DNA of 64,000 bases from Actinomycetota bacterium (GTDB lineage: Bacteria > Actinomycetota > Acidimicrobiia > Acidimicrobiales > JAMCPD01), in contig JAMCPD010000003.1 in the NCBI GenBank assembly GCA_023379935.1, positions 60,276 through 124,275 of the forward strand, read 5' to 3'. This document shows positions 1 to 9,712 of this stretch, piece by piece. The notes beneath the pieces were generated by a model. It did no database searches, had not been told where the DNA came from, and saw only the letters and a program-made list of their open reading frames with translations. The position numbers and the translations under genes were made by a program. Positions within the stretch are counted from its first letter, which is position 1, and the number at the start of each line of letters is the position of its first letter.

Positions 1-1
1 T

Positions 2-1327
2 AGAGCACCTCAAAATCGTTGGGGGAGCGGTTCTTTGCAAGAACTTAACCATATACCGATAGTCGACTCAATCACAAAGTTGTCTCTCACATCAACAACA
101 ACCGCTTCAATCCCGGATACCATAACCAATGCTATATCGGTTGCACTAACTCCCCATCGCGGTCCTGTTTTTGTGGATATACCGCTTGATGTTCTTTTCG
201 ACGAAGCCGAGGCTGAGATACCGTTGCAGTCGTCATCTGTGATTGCACCTCAACCAGATGAAGCTGATCTGAAAAAGGTGGCTGTTTTGTTGGCAAAAGC
301 TTCAAAACCAGCCATTATCGCCGGTTCGGATATATGGTGGGGGAAAGCATGGGAAGCCTTGCAAAATCTGGTGGAACTCCTGCGTATCCCTACCTTTACA
401 AACGGTCAAGCCAGAGGTTGCCTAACTTCAGACCATGAACTTTATTTTTCACGTACAAGATACAAACTAAAGGAGTCCGACATAGTGGTGGTAGTCGGTA
501 CACCACTTGATTTCAGACTTTCTTTCGGGCAGTTTGGAGATGGAGAGGTGATACACATTATGGACAGCCCACCGGCAAACCATCCTCTTGGTGTAAGGCT
601 GAACACCAGCTTAATTGGAGATTTGAAACACATCCTAACTGAGTTGAGCAACCATCTGCCTGAACAGGTAAAAGATCACGAAACATGGATTGATGAGTTG
701 CGAAGCGAAGAAGATGCTATCAGGCAAGACGAACATGCCCAAATGACTGCCGCTTTCTCAGCAAAACCCATTCACCCAATTGCTCTGTATGGAGAGTTGA
801 ATAAATACCTGGATAAGGATGCAGTTGTAATAGGCGACGGCGGAGACTTTGTTTCTTGGGCGGGAAAGTTGATTAACTCATATCAACCCGGCTGTTGGAT
901 GGATCCCGGCCCTTATGGATGTTTAGGTACCGGATTGGGCTATGCAACGGCAGCGAGGATAGCACACCCCGATCGCCAAGTAGTACTTTTGGCTGGAGAC
1001 GGCGCCTTCGGTTTTTCCGCCATAGAGTTAGATACCCTGGTACGCCACAAGATTGCTGTTGTCATTATAGTGGGTAACAACGGGATATGGGGACTGGAAA
1101 AACACCCTATGAAAATGCTCTATGGATATGACGTAGCCGCTGACCTACAACCTGAATGCCATTACGACAAGCTTGGGATAGCGTTGGGAGGAGGCGGCGA
1201 AACCATATCATCATTAAAAGAGTTCGGCCCTGCAATAAAACGTGCCTTTAGCGCCAAAGTGCCTTACGTGTTGAATATCTTGCTTGACCCCCAAGTTGCA
1301 TACCCACGTACGTCCAGTCTGGCTTGA
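2..1327 (+). CDS. Thiamine-pyrophosphate-dependent enzyme, acetolactate synthase-like (5' end outside window)
   Basis: Frame stays open to the window edge (RAPQNRWGSGSLQELNHIPIVD...). TPP-binding region GPYGCLGTGLGYATAARIAHPDRQVVLLAGDGAFGF...NNGIWG. Confidence 0.85.
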   Translation, partial: RAPQNRWGSGSLQELNHIPIVDSITKLSLTSTTTASIPDTITNAISVALTPHRGPVFVDIPLDVLFDEAEAEIPLQSSSVIAPQPDEADLKKVAVLLAKASKPAIIAGSDIWWGKAWEALQNLVELLRIPTFTNGQARGCLTSDHELYFSRTRYKLKESDIVVVVGTPLDFRLSFGQFGDGEVIHIMDSPPANHPLGVRLNTSLIGDLKHILTELSNHLPEQVKDHETWIDELRSEEDAIRQDEHAQMTAAFSAKPIHPIALYGELNKYLDKDAVVIGDGGDFVSWAGKLINSYQPGCWMDPGPYGCLGTGLGYATAARIAHPDRQVVLLAGDGAFGFSAIELDTLVRHKIAVVIIVGNNGIWGLEKHPMKMLYGYDVAADLQPECHYDKLGIALGGGGETISSLKEFGPAIKRAFSAKVPYVLNILLDPQVAYPRTSSLA

Positions 1328-1717
1328 ACTCCGCTCGTTGTGAGCAAAAGTATGCCCACACGACTTGGCGACACAGTTTGAGGCTGACCATATACGAGAT
1401 CCGTTCCTTGATCAATATGATCTAAGTGTTATCTTTCGAATCTGTAACGGTCGTCGGGTAATACATTAATCGTACAATGTGAGAAGATATTTTCTAAAAC
1501 AGCTGCTGGCCCCGTCTCCAACCTCATATCTCTCAGGCCGGCTGCTCGTGTCAGCCGGTAGTATGATACAACTGGCCAACTGGTATTACCACCTTGTCAA
1601 CGCCGACTTTTTAAACTTCATCCCAGCCGGTGATACTTGAACATCTGTTCTTATGCCGAATGGTAAAAAATATGTAACTCAAGAAGACGCGGATAACGTA
1701 GTATAATAACTTAGTAG

Positions 1718-2121
<404 letters not shown>

Positions 2122-2168
2122 CGTTGTACTTCAAACGTGAATCCAAGCCACATGAGCATACCGACCGA

Positions 2169-2990
2169 CTACACATCCTTGTGTGTCACTACAAAAAGGC
2201 CGGCGGAAAGAAAAACCACCGCATAGCCAAAAAGAACAAGAGCACCGTCCCATTGGGGCAAGAAGGAGAAAATTGTCGAGTGCGTTGAATTGCCGAAAAG
2301 GTTTCCCGCTCCTATGAAACTCATAAACGCATGGTAAGGTAACCATTTCCCCGCCGGAGCGGTTCGCGGTATCGCGGATATAATATTCTCTATTATGAAC
2401 CACCAAGCGAGCACTAAAACCGTTGCCCCAAGCTGATTTGTTATCAAAGATCCAAGTCCAACCCCTATTACTCCAAGCAGCCCCGCCGCTAAAATCAGGA
2501 TAAGAACCTCCAACCCAACTCTCGAACTAAATATCGCCTTTATCCAAGTGTTCCATGTACTGTAGGATTTCTTGCCCATTGAAAACCAGATCATCAAACT
2601 TCCCAAAACACCAATCAGCATAACAACTGCTCCTAGAAGAAAGGAGGTAACTGCCTTTGTTATGAGCAACTGCCAACGTTTCGGAACAAGCAATAAGCTC
2701 ATCGACACCGTATTGTGTCTGTATTCACCCGCCATCACTGTTATCCCGAACAGCACTAAGAATACCATCCAGAATGTGTCGCTGATCAAAAAGGTCTGAA
2801 CAAGTTTTGGCGTAACCGCGACAACAGAACCGTTGACAGAAGTACCCAATGCAATCATAAAGGCAATTCCCAATGCAAGTAGAAAAGCTACTAACCACAT
2901 CATAACCAAAAATGCTCCAAGCAACACAAAAAATGACCGGGTGCTTTTGAACTTCACAAACTCAGATCTCATTAATCTTTGAAACTTCAT
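2169..2990 (-). CDS. ABC-2 type transporter permease
   Basis: Six hydrophobic segments, MAGEYRHNTVSMSLLLVPKRW; directly downstream of an ABC ATPase. Confidence 0.85.
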   Translation of the reverse strand: MKFQRLMRSEFVKFKSTRSFFVLLGAFLVMMWLVAFLLALGIAFMIALGTSVNGSVVAVTPKLVQTFLISDTFWMVFLVLFGITVMAGEYRHNTVSMSLLLVPKRWQLLITKAVTSFLLGAVVMLIGVLGSLMIWFSMGKKSYSTWNTWIKAIFSSRVGLEVLILILAAGLLGVIGVGLGSLITNQLGATVLVLAWWFIIENIISAIPRTAPAGKWLPYHAFMSFIGAGNLFGNSTHSTIFSFLPQWDGALVLFGYAVVFLSAGLFVVTHKDV

Positions 2991-3967
2991 TGTGAAAACC
3001 TCTTGGTTGGCAGTGACGATGTCAAGTCTAAAAACACGTCTTCAAGACTTGAGCGCTGTTCAACAAGCTCACTCAGAACAATCCCGTTATCAGCTGCCAA
3101 CTGCCCAACCTTCAAAGCATTGATCCCCTCGTCCTTTCCTGTAACAAGTACAGTTTGTTGTGCCAAAACCTCTATATTGACACCAAAAGGCTCCAACACC
3201 TTTACCAGCTTGTCTATCTGGGGAGAAGTAACCCTGAGCGATGTAGTAGTTCTGGACAACAACTCCCCTACAGGCGCTTGGGCGACAAGACGACCCTGAG
3301 AAATAACGACTACATCATCTACCAACTGAGCTATTTCAGCCAAGACATGACTTGAAATAAAGACGGTATTACCACCTGACACATAGGAGCGTAAAAACTG
3401 GCGCAACCAGTGAATACCTTGCGGATCAAGCCCATTGGCCGGTTCATCGAGTATCAAGATCGGAGGGTTTCCCATCAAAGCGGCGGCTAAACTTAATCGT
3501 TGGCGCATACCAAAGGAAAAGGTTTTAACCCGAGACTTGGCCACGTCGTAGAGCCCAACCAAATTGAGTACTTCATCTATCCGTGTATACGAAAAGCCCA
3601 TACAAGCGGCCGAAATCTTGAGAGAATCTCTAGCCTTTCGTGCAGGATGAAACGGGGGGTTTTCAATAACAGCACCCACTACAGCCAAGGGGGTGTCCAG
3701 TTGTTTATATTCCTGTCCATAAACCGTAGCAGTACCGCTGCTGGGTGAGAGTAGTCCGAGTATGACCTTTAGCGCAGTCGTCTTGCCGGCACCATTCGGA
3801 CCTAAAAAGCCGGTAACTTTCCCGCCGTATACTTGAAAACTTAAATCATGAACAGCCAACTTAGAGCCATAACGCTTAGTTAAGTGGTTTGCCTCTATCA
3901 CCGGTATTGCCGGTTTTGGAACAGATCCCGGCATTGGCGGTCTTATAGTTGATGGTGGAACGGTCAC
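2987..3967 (-). CDS. ABC transporter ATP-binding protein
   Basis: Walker A GPNGAGKTT, signature SFGMRQRLSLAAALMGNPPILILDEP. Confidence 0.95.
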   Translation of the reverse strand: MTVPPSTIRPPMPGSVPKPAIPVIEANHLTKRYGSKLAVHDLSFQVYGGKVTGFLGPNGAGKTTALKVILGLLSPSSGTATVYGQEYKQLDTPLAVVGAVIENPPFHPARKARDSLKISAACMGFSYTRIDEVLNLVGLYDVAKSRVKTFSFGMRQRLSLAAALMGNPPILILDEPANGLDPQGIHWLRQFLRSYVSGGNTVFISSHVLAEIAQLVDDVVVISQGRLVAQAPVGELLSRTTTSLRVTSPQIDKLVKVLEPFGVNIEVLAQQTVLVTGKDEGINALKVGQLAADNGIVLSELVEQRSSLEDVFLDLTSSLPTKRFSQ

Positions 3968-4062
3968 GTTTCAAAGGTTAGCACCCGAATCTGGTCCGTG
4001 CTGAAAAGTTAATTTATAATAAACTTGATATACTTAGTCATATTTAGTTATACTTATTATTT

Positions 4063-4767
4063 ATGGAAAAGAAGATTGGAAAAGACACTACTGAAAATAT
4101 TACGGAAGATATCCCGACTGACATCTTGGAAAACGCCTCTCCGGAAGCGGTTATAGCTTGGGCGATTGAAAGGTTTGGTGAAAAACTGGTGATCGTAAAC
4201 TCCTTTGCCGACTGCATCCTGATTGATATGGCAGTGAAGATAAATCCTAGCGTTCAAGTTTTGTTTTTGGATACTGGGTTTCATTTTCAAGAAACTCTTG
4301 ACTATCTACAGTCGGTCAAAGATCGTTACAACCTTAATCTCAACATCACAACTGCAAACATCCACCCGTCTAAGTGGCCATGCGGAACGACAAGGTGTTG
4401 TGAGTTCAGAAAGGTCAACCCGTTAAAAGAGGCACTTTCGGACAAGTCTGCCTGGATAACTGGAATTAAGCGGGTAGACAATGAAAATAGGCGCCAGACA
4501 CCGGTAGTTCATTTTGACAAAATATTCAATCTAGTCAAAATCAACCCGTTGGTCACATGGACAGATGCGGATATTGCAATCTATGAAACCGAACACAATC
4601 TTTTGGTGCATCCGTTAAAAGCCAAGGGATATCTTTCAATTGGTTGTGCCCCAACTACCACTCCCGTGCTTCTAGGTGACGACCCGAGGTCTGGCAGATG
4701 GAGAGGTGATGAAAAAACTGAATGCGGACTACACTTAACTCCGACACGGATACAATCTACAGGCTAA
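4063..4767 (+). CDS. cysH: Phosphoadenylyl-/adenylyl-sulfate reductase
   Basis: WPCGTTRCCEFRKVNPL, YLSIGCAPTTTPV, RSGRWRGDEKTECGLH; first gene of a cysH-cysD-cysN cluster. Confidence 0.93.
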   Translation: MEKKIGKDTTENITEDIPTDILENASPEAVIAWAIERFGEKLVIVNSFADCILIDMAVKINPSVQVLFLDTGFHFQETLDYLQSVKDRYNLNLNITTANIHPSKWPCGTTRCCEFRKVNPLKEALSDKSAWITGIKRVDNENRRQTPVVHFDKIFNLVKINPLVTWTDADIAIYETEHNLLVHPLKAKGYLSIGCAPTTTPVLLGDDPRSGRWRGDEKTECGLHLTPTRIQSTG

Positions 4768-4789
4768 TATCACTACAAGGTAGCACTGC

Positions 4790-5713
4790 ATGGAACAGAT
4801 AAAGGCACAATCTCAAAATAATATCTCTAACTTGAAAGCCCTGGAGGATGAGGCTGTATTCATCATGCGTGAAGTAGCCGCTGAGTGCGAACGACCTGTT
4901 CTGCTGTTTAGCGGAGGAAAGGACTCTGCGGTACTGTTGAGGCTGGCTGAAAAAGCATTCAGGCCCGGTGGATTTCCCTTTCCAATCATGCACATAGACA
5001 CGGGACACAACTTTGAAGAGGTTATCAACTTCAGAGACAAGCGAGCAAGAGAACTCGGCGAAAAGCTTATAGTAGCGAGCGTACAAGACACCATTGACAA
5101 AGGAAGGGCGGTTGAGCATGCTCCGGGCGCATCCCGTAATCGCATCCAGAGTATAACCTTGATGGATGCCGTAGCTGAATGGAAGTTTGATGCACTAATC
5201 GGTGGGGCAAGAAGGGACGAAGATAAAGCCCGAGCCAAAGAACGCGTACTGTCGCTCAGAGACCGTTTTGGACACTGGGACCCCCGGAATCAACGCCCCG
5301 AACTGTGGAACCTCTACCATGCCAAAGTCCGATCCGGCGAACATCTACGAGCCTTCCCCCTATCGAACTGGACAGAGTTGGACGTATGGAACTATATAGC
5401 ACAAGAAAAACTTGGGCTGCCGCCTATTTACTTTGCGCACAAGCGGCTGGTCTTTTATAAAGACAGTGCGCTGATGGCTGTAACACCTTTTCTTCAACCC
5501 ACAAAAGAGGAAAAGGCTTTCATGAAGACCGTACGGTTTAGAACAGTTGGTGATGCTACTTGTACTGCCGCCATATCTTCACATGCTGTTACTGTGCAAG
5601 AGGTTATAAATGAAATTTCATCCGCTTCCGTTTCTGAACGGGGTTCAAGTCGCGTTGATGACCATTTTTCTGAACACTCAATGGAGGATCGTAAAAAGGA
5701 AGGGTATTTTTAG
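4790..5713 (+). CDS. cysD: Sulfate adenylyltransferase subunit 2
   Basis: FSGGKDSAVLLRLAEKAF (PP-loop), FPLSNWTELDVWNYI, FRTVGDATCTAA. Confidence 0.97.
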   Translation: MEQIKAQSQNNISNLKALEDEAVFIMREVAAECERPVLLFSGGKDSAVLLRLAEKAFRPGGFPFPIMHIDTGHNFEEVINFRDKRARELGEKLIVASVQDTIDKGRAVEHAPGASRNRIQSITLMDAVAEWKFDALIGGARRDEDKARAKERVLSLRDRFGHWDPRNQRPELWNLYHAKVRSGEHLRAFPLSNWTELDVWNYIAQEKLGLPPIYFAHKRLVFYKDSALMAVTPFLQPTKEEKAFMKTVRFRTVGDATCTAAISSHAVTVQEVINEISSASVSERGSSRVDDHFSEHSMEDRKKEGYF

Positions 5714-7111
5714 GTGACAGAGCAACAAACTTGTGTACATTTCGCCGCGATAGGATCAGTTGACGACGGTAAGAGTACCCTGATTGGACGCCTGTTGCAT
5801 GACACCAATCAACTGGCCACCGATCAACTGGAAGCTCTGGGCAATGCAGCAAGAAGGCGGGGAATGGAAGGAATGGAGTTGGCATTCACAACGGACGGAT
5901 TGAGGGCGGAGCGCGAACAAGGTATAACCATTGATGTCGCCTATCGCCACTTTTACACCAAAAAGCACCACTTCATCATAGCCGACTGCCCCGGCCACAC
6001 CCACTACACGCGTAACATGGCTACAGGAACCTCGAACGCAGCGTTGGCTCTCGTACTTGTTGACATTACCGGAGGACTAAAGACCCAGACCCGCCATCAT
6101 GTAGTTTTGGCGACCCTTTTTGGTGTAAAAAGCTTTATACTATGTGTTAATAAAATGGACTTGGTTTCCTGGTCAAAAACTGCTTATGTGCAGCTTACAG
6201 ATCAGTTTGCCCAGCTTACGAGAGGTTTGGGGATACCCAATGTGAGGGCGGTTCCCGTATCTGCTCTTTTGGGTGACAATGTTGTTGCACCGGTTACCAC
6301 AAAGGATGCAAACTGGTATGACGGGTCAACATTGCTTCATACACTGGATGAAGCAAGTACAGAACTGGCAAACGACGAAGCCGATATGTCCTTAAATAAG
6401 CCATGGCGACTCCCTGTACAGTGGGTAATACGTCCAAAACAGGTCGAGGCTTCAAAACAGACTTCTTTTGACCAACCCCACCTCGGCAGTCTAAATCGCT
6501 ATAACGGTAGTCTCACTTCCAACAACACCCATAGTGATAACGGATATAAGGGCACTTTAACAAATGGCAACAGGGGCTACACCGGCATGCTGACCGGAGG
6601 CACTCTGCACAACGGAGATGAAGTGGTAGTACTGCCTTCAAAACGTCGCACCATTTTAAGTAATGTTGAAACTTTTGACGGATCCCTTCTTAGTGCCAAT
6701 GCTCCAAATGTGATTACAGTGCAGTTGGCGGATGAGTTGGATGTCAGCCGGGGAGACCTGCTGGCTCCCGTGGCGCAACCTCCACATGTCTCTCATGAGT
6801 TCGGCGCTACTTTATGCTGGTTTTCCCCAAAACCACTTGACCACAACACCCACTGGCTCATCAAACATACGACACGCACAACAAAAGCTGTCGTTGAAAG
6901 TATAGAGGGTAAGCTAGACCTCACCGATAAGGGAACATCTTTAATAACAGCAAGCCACTTGGATGAAAATGATATCGGCAAAGTACGTATTGTCACAGCA
7001 GTCGCACTGGCATATGACGCTTACAGTATCAATAAAATGACCGGTAGCTTTATCTTGATTGACGAGCTAACCCAGTCATGTGTAGCAGCCGGAATGATCG
7101 ACGAACCATGA
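5714..7111 (+). CDS. cysN: Sulfate adenylyltransferase subunit 1 (GTPase)
   Basis: GSVDDGKSTLIGRLL, DCPGHTHYTRNMATG, CVNKMDLV; GTG start directly after cysD. Confidence 0.97.
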   Translation: MTEQQTCVHFAAIGSVDDGKSTLIGRLLHDTNQLATDQLEALGNAARRRGMEGMELAFTTDGLRAEREQGITIDVAYRHFYTKKHHFIIADCPGHTHYTRNMATGTSNAALALVLVDITGGLKTQTRHHVVLATLFGVKSFILCVNKMDLVSWSKTAYVQLTDQFAQLTRGLGIPNVRAVPVSALLGDNVVAPVTTKDANWYDGSTLLHTLDEASTELANDEADMSLNKPWRLPVQWVIRPKQVEASKQTSFDQPHLGSLNRYNGSLTSNNTHSDNGYKGTLTNGNRGYTGMLTGGTLHNGDEVVVLPSKRRTILSNVETFDGSLLSANAPNVITVQLADELDVSRGDLLAPVAQPPHVSHEFGATLCWFSPKPLDHNTHWLIKHTTRTTKAVVESIEGKLDLTDKGTSLITASHLDENDIGKVRIVTAVALAYDAYSINKMTGSFILIDELTQSCVAAGMIDEP

Positions 7112-7158
7112 TCAACAACAGATCATAACTGGGCGGAGAAGATGTGGATTGAACGCTG

Positions 7159-7821
7159 ATGAACCCCAAAGACATTGAACCAACCGGATATCTTTATCCG
7201 GTTAACCTTGATTTACGAGGTCGTCCATGTCTGGTGGTCGGTGGGGGCAGAATCGCTACTAAGAAGGTAGAAAAGCTGCTCTTCTACAAGGCATCGATAA
7301 CGGTCATAGCGCCGGAGATTGCGCCGAAAATTTCCAATCTTGTCGGCATAACTATCCATAGACGAGCTTACGAACCGGGGGACATAGCCAACTACTGGTT
7401 GGCTATAGTTGCCACAGGCAACAAGGCGATAAACAAAGCGGTATTTGAAGACGGCAAAAAATACAAAGTCTGGGTTAACAGCTCAGATGATCCTAAGTCT
7501 TGTTCACTTACTCTACCTGCCGTCTTACAACGCGGTGTAGTTAGTATAGCCGTATCTACCTCTATGTACAGCCCCGCACTTGCCCGTTGGTTGAAACAAG
7601 AGGTATCCAATCTTGTCGGCCCCGAATACGATACCTTAGCTCTACTATTATCCAAGGCCCGTTCAGAATTGAAAGCCAACAACGTAGCGTGTGACTTTAC
7701 CGATTGGAAGTCTCTCATAGACAGCAAACTGCCACAACTTATAAAAGAGTCCCGAATTGAAAAGGCTGAGCAACTGATAAAAGAGTGGGTTGTAAGTCAA
7801 CTGGGTAAGTCAACTGGGTAA
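7159..7821 (+). CDS. Precorrin-2 dehydrogenase / sirohydrochlorin ferrochelatase-like (CysG N-terminal / Met8 type)
   Basis: LYPVNLDLRGRPCLVVGGGRIATKKVEKLL; SLTLPAVLQRGVVSIAVSTSMYSPALARWLKQE. Confidence 0.9.
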   Translation: MNPKDIEPTGYLYPVNLDLRGRPCLVVGGGRIATKKVEKLLFYKASITVIAPEIAPKISNLVGITIHRRAYEPGDIANYWLAIVATGNKAINKAVFEDGKKYKVWVNSSDDPKSCSLTLPAVLQRGVVSIAVSTSMYSPALARWLKQEVSNLVGPEYDTLALLLSKARSELKANNVACDFTDWKSLIDSKLPQLIKESRIEKAEQLIKEWVVSQLGKSTG

Positions 7822-7834
7822 GTCAACCGGGTAA
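7792..7834 (+). repeat. 13-bp tandem repeat (gtaagtcaactgg, 3 copies plus partial) spanning the stop codon
   Basis: gtaagtcaactgg|gtaagtcaactgg|gtaagtcaaccgg|gtaa read directly. Confidence 0.95.
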
Positions 7835-7889
7835 ACGCCGATAACAGCGTATTGCATAAAACTCCTTTTACTGCCGAGTAAACCTGAAC

Positions 7890-8157
7890 ATCTAAAATGG
7901 ACCCGGCAATTTTTAAGGAGTTTTTTTGTATAACCTTGCCCCAAATACACCCGCTGCAACTACACCAACAGCCAACGCTATCAACATAGCCAACCAACCG
8001 GAAGCCAGCTTATTGGAGGGCAGCGATTTAAAAAAGATGGCAGGGTTGACACCATAAAGACCGGTATTCCATATATCATGATGCCATCTTGTCCACTGAT
8101 TGGATTGCGATGCTTTACCCGATGGAGCTTTACCGGGTGTCTTCCATGCAAAAAGGT
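7890..8157 (-). repeat. 268-bp direct repeat copy 1: duplicate of the 3' end of the subtilase-like gene at 9468-13022
   Basis: Matches 9445-9712 at a constant offset of 1555 with only three mismatches seen. Confidence 0.95.
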
Positions 8158-8288
8158 TAGGGTATTTACCGAATTGCTCGGACCCAAGCTGAAAGCAAAT
8201 CTTCTAATTCTGCCAAGACTTCACTTATTTGCTTCAGACAGTAATTCGTTAACTAAGACCAGGTATCATCAGTTGATGACATAACTTG

Positions 8289-8305
8289 AAGTTTATGTTA
8301 AACTT
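8289..8305. promoter_or_regulatory. Inverted repeat AAGTTTA-TGT-TAAACTT, putative TA operator
   Basis: Perfect 7-bp arms 5 bp upstream of the antitoxin ATG at 8311. Confidence 0.6.
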
Positions 8306-8310
8306 ATACC

Positions 8311-8613
8311 ATGAAGAGAATAACAGCAAAAGAGTTGCGAGACAACCTTGGCCAAATTGTTATTAGAGTCAGAAGAGGTGAACCAATAAGAGTAACTTAC
8401 CGCTCAAAACCGGCATTTATCCTTTACCCGGAAAATGCATATGAGTCCGTTAAACAAGGGAGCCAAGAGGCAATGAAGCAGTTTCTTAGTGAGACAATTA
8501 AACTCAGCAAATCAAAGAACAGGTCAATCTTCGACCAAAACGAGAATGTCAAAGATCTATATCATAAAATGCTTGACAACGATGTGAAATATCGGGAATC
8601 ATCCAACAATTGA
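8311..8613 (+). CDS. Phd/YefM-type antitoxin
   Basis: MKRITAKELRDNLGQIVIRVRRGEPIRVTYRSKPAFILYP; 4-bp overlap with a PIN-domain ORF. Confidence 0.85.
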   Translation: MKRITAKELRDNLGQIVIRVRRGEPIRVTYRSKPAFILYPENAYESVKQGSQEAMKQFLSETIKLSKSKNRSIFDQNENVKDLYHKMLDNDVKYRESSNN

Positions 8614-8978
8614 GTACATTTTTAGACACGAATGTTTTACTAGAAGTCCTGTTGCCGGATAGACCGAAAGCAAAAATTGCAGCAAAGTGCGCACAACGAG
8701 AATCAGTTGTGTCTCCGTTAACGGCACACCTTTACGTGTATTTCGGGAAAAAAGAAGGTTTTCCGTTAGATTCGCTAATGCGGAATCTAACACTATTGAA
8801 ATTCACAGATCTTGGTGATGCCGAGGTGCGATGGGCTGTAGCAAACTGCCAAGGCGATGATTTTGAGGATGCCCTCCAGGTGGCATGTGCTGTTACGTAC
8901 GGTTGTGAAGTATTTGTAACTCTAGACAAGTCCTTGGCCCAGAGATACAGAAGGTTTATAGACGTGAAGGTAGTTTGA
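8610..8978 (+). CDS. PIN-domain toxin (VapC-like)
   Basis: STFLDTNVLLEVLLPDRP...DDFEDALQVACAVTYGCEVFVTLDKSLA; TTG start. Confidence 0.85.
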   Translation: MSTFLDTNVLLEVLLPDRPKAKIAAKCAQRESVVSPLTAHLYVYFGKKEGFPLDSLMRNLTLLKFTDLGDAEVRWAVANCQGDDFEDALQVACAVTYGCEVFVTLDKSLAQRYRRFIDVKVV

Positions 8979-9444
8979 GCGGTTAGATATCTTTAACGCA
9001 TTTCCCCTTGTGAGAAAAATACTATATAGCTCACCCACCTTGTGCCGTTGTTGACACAACAACGATAGGTAAGAGATTAGGCGCCTGCGCAAAAACGAAG
9101 AACTTGGTAGCGGCGATGCGCACCTGAACATCACTCCTATCCCTGATCATCACGTATTCCAGTGCGGACGGGGATGGTCACCATTTTATCCTCAATTCAA
9201 GCCCCAGCGACCAAACGTGTGCTTGCATCACTGCTTCAACATTGTTATACCAGAAGTAAGTAATGTTCCTATGTCAATCGCGAGTGAAATTATTTCCAAA
9301 ACCAACAGCGCCATAATTGGAGATTCAAGAAAATCTCACTCAATAGCTCCGCTCTATAGCGAAGAATTCAAAGCAATCTTGGATGCGATCGCGACAGCGG
9401 GGAAGATTAGAAATCAATTTGAACACCTATTCGCCAAAGGCGGG

Positions 9445-9712
9445 ATCTAAAATAGATCCGGCAATTTTTAAGGAGTTTTTTTGTATAACCTTGCCCCAAA
9501 TACACCCGCTGCAACTACACCAACAGCCAACGCTATCAACATAGCCAACCAACCGGAAGCCAGCTTATTGGAGGGCAGCGATTTAAAAAAGATGGCAGGG
9601 TTGACACCATAAAGACCGGTATTCCATATATCATGATGCCATCTTGTCCACTGATTGGATTGCGATGCTTTACCCGATGGAGCTTTACCGGGTGTCTTCC
9701 ATACAAAAAGGT
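9445..9712 (-). repeat. 268-bp direct repeat copy 2 (within the 3' end of the subtilase-like gene)
   Basis: See 7890-8157. Confidence 0.95.

Noticed and set aside
1538-1558. CCGGCTG..CAGCCGG hairpin after the ALS-like gene as a terminator
   Set aside because: Only 7-bp stem with no T run; not enough support to annotate.
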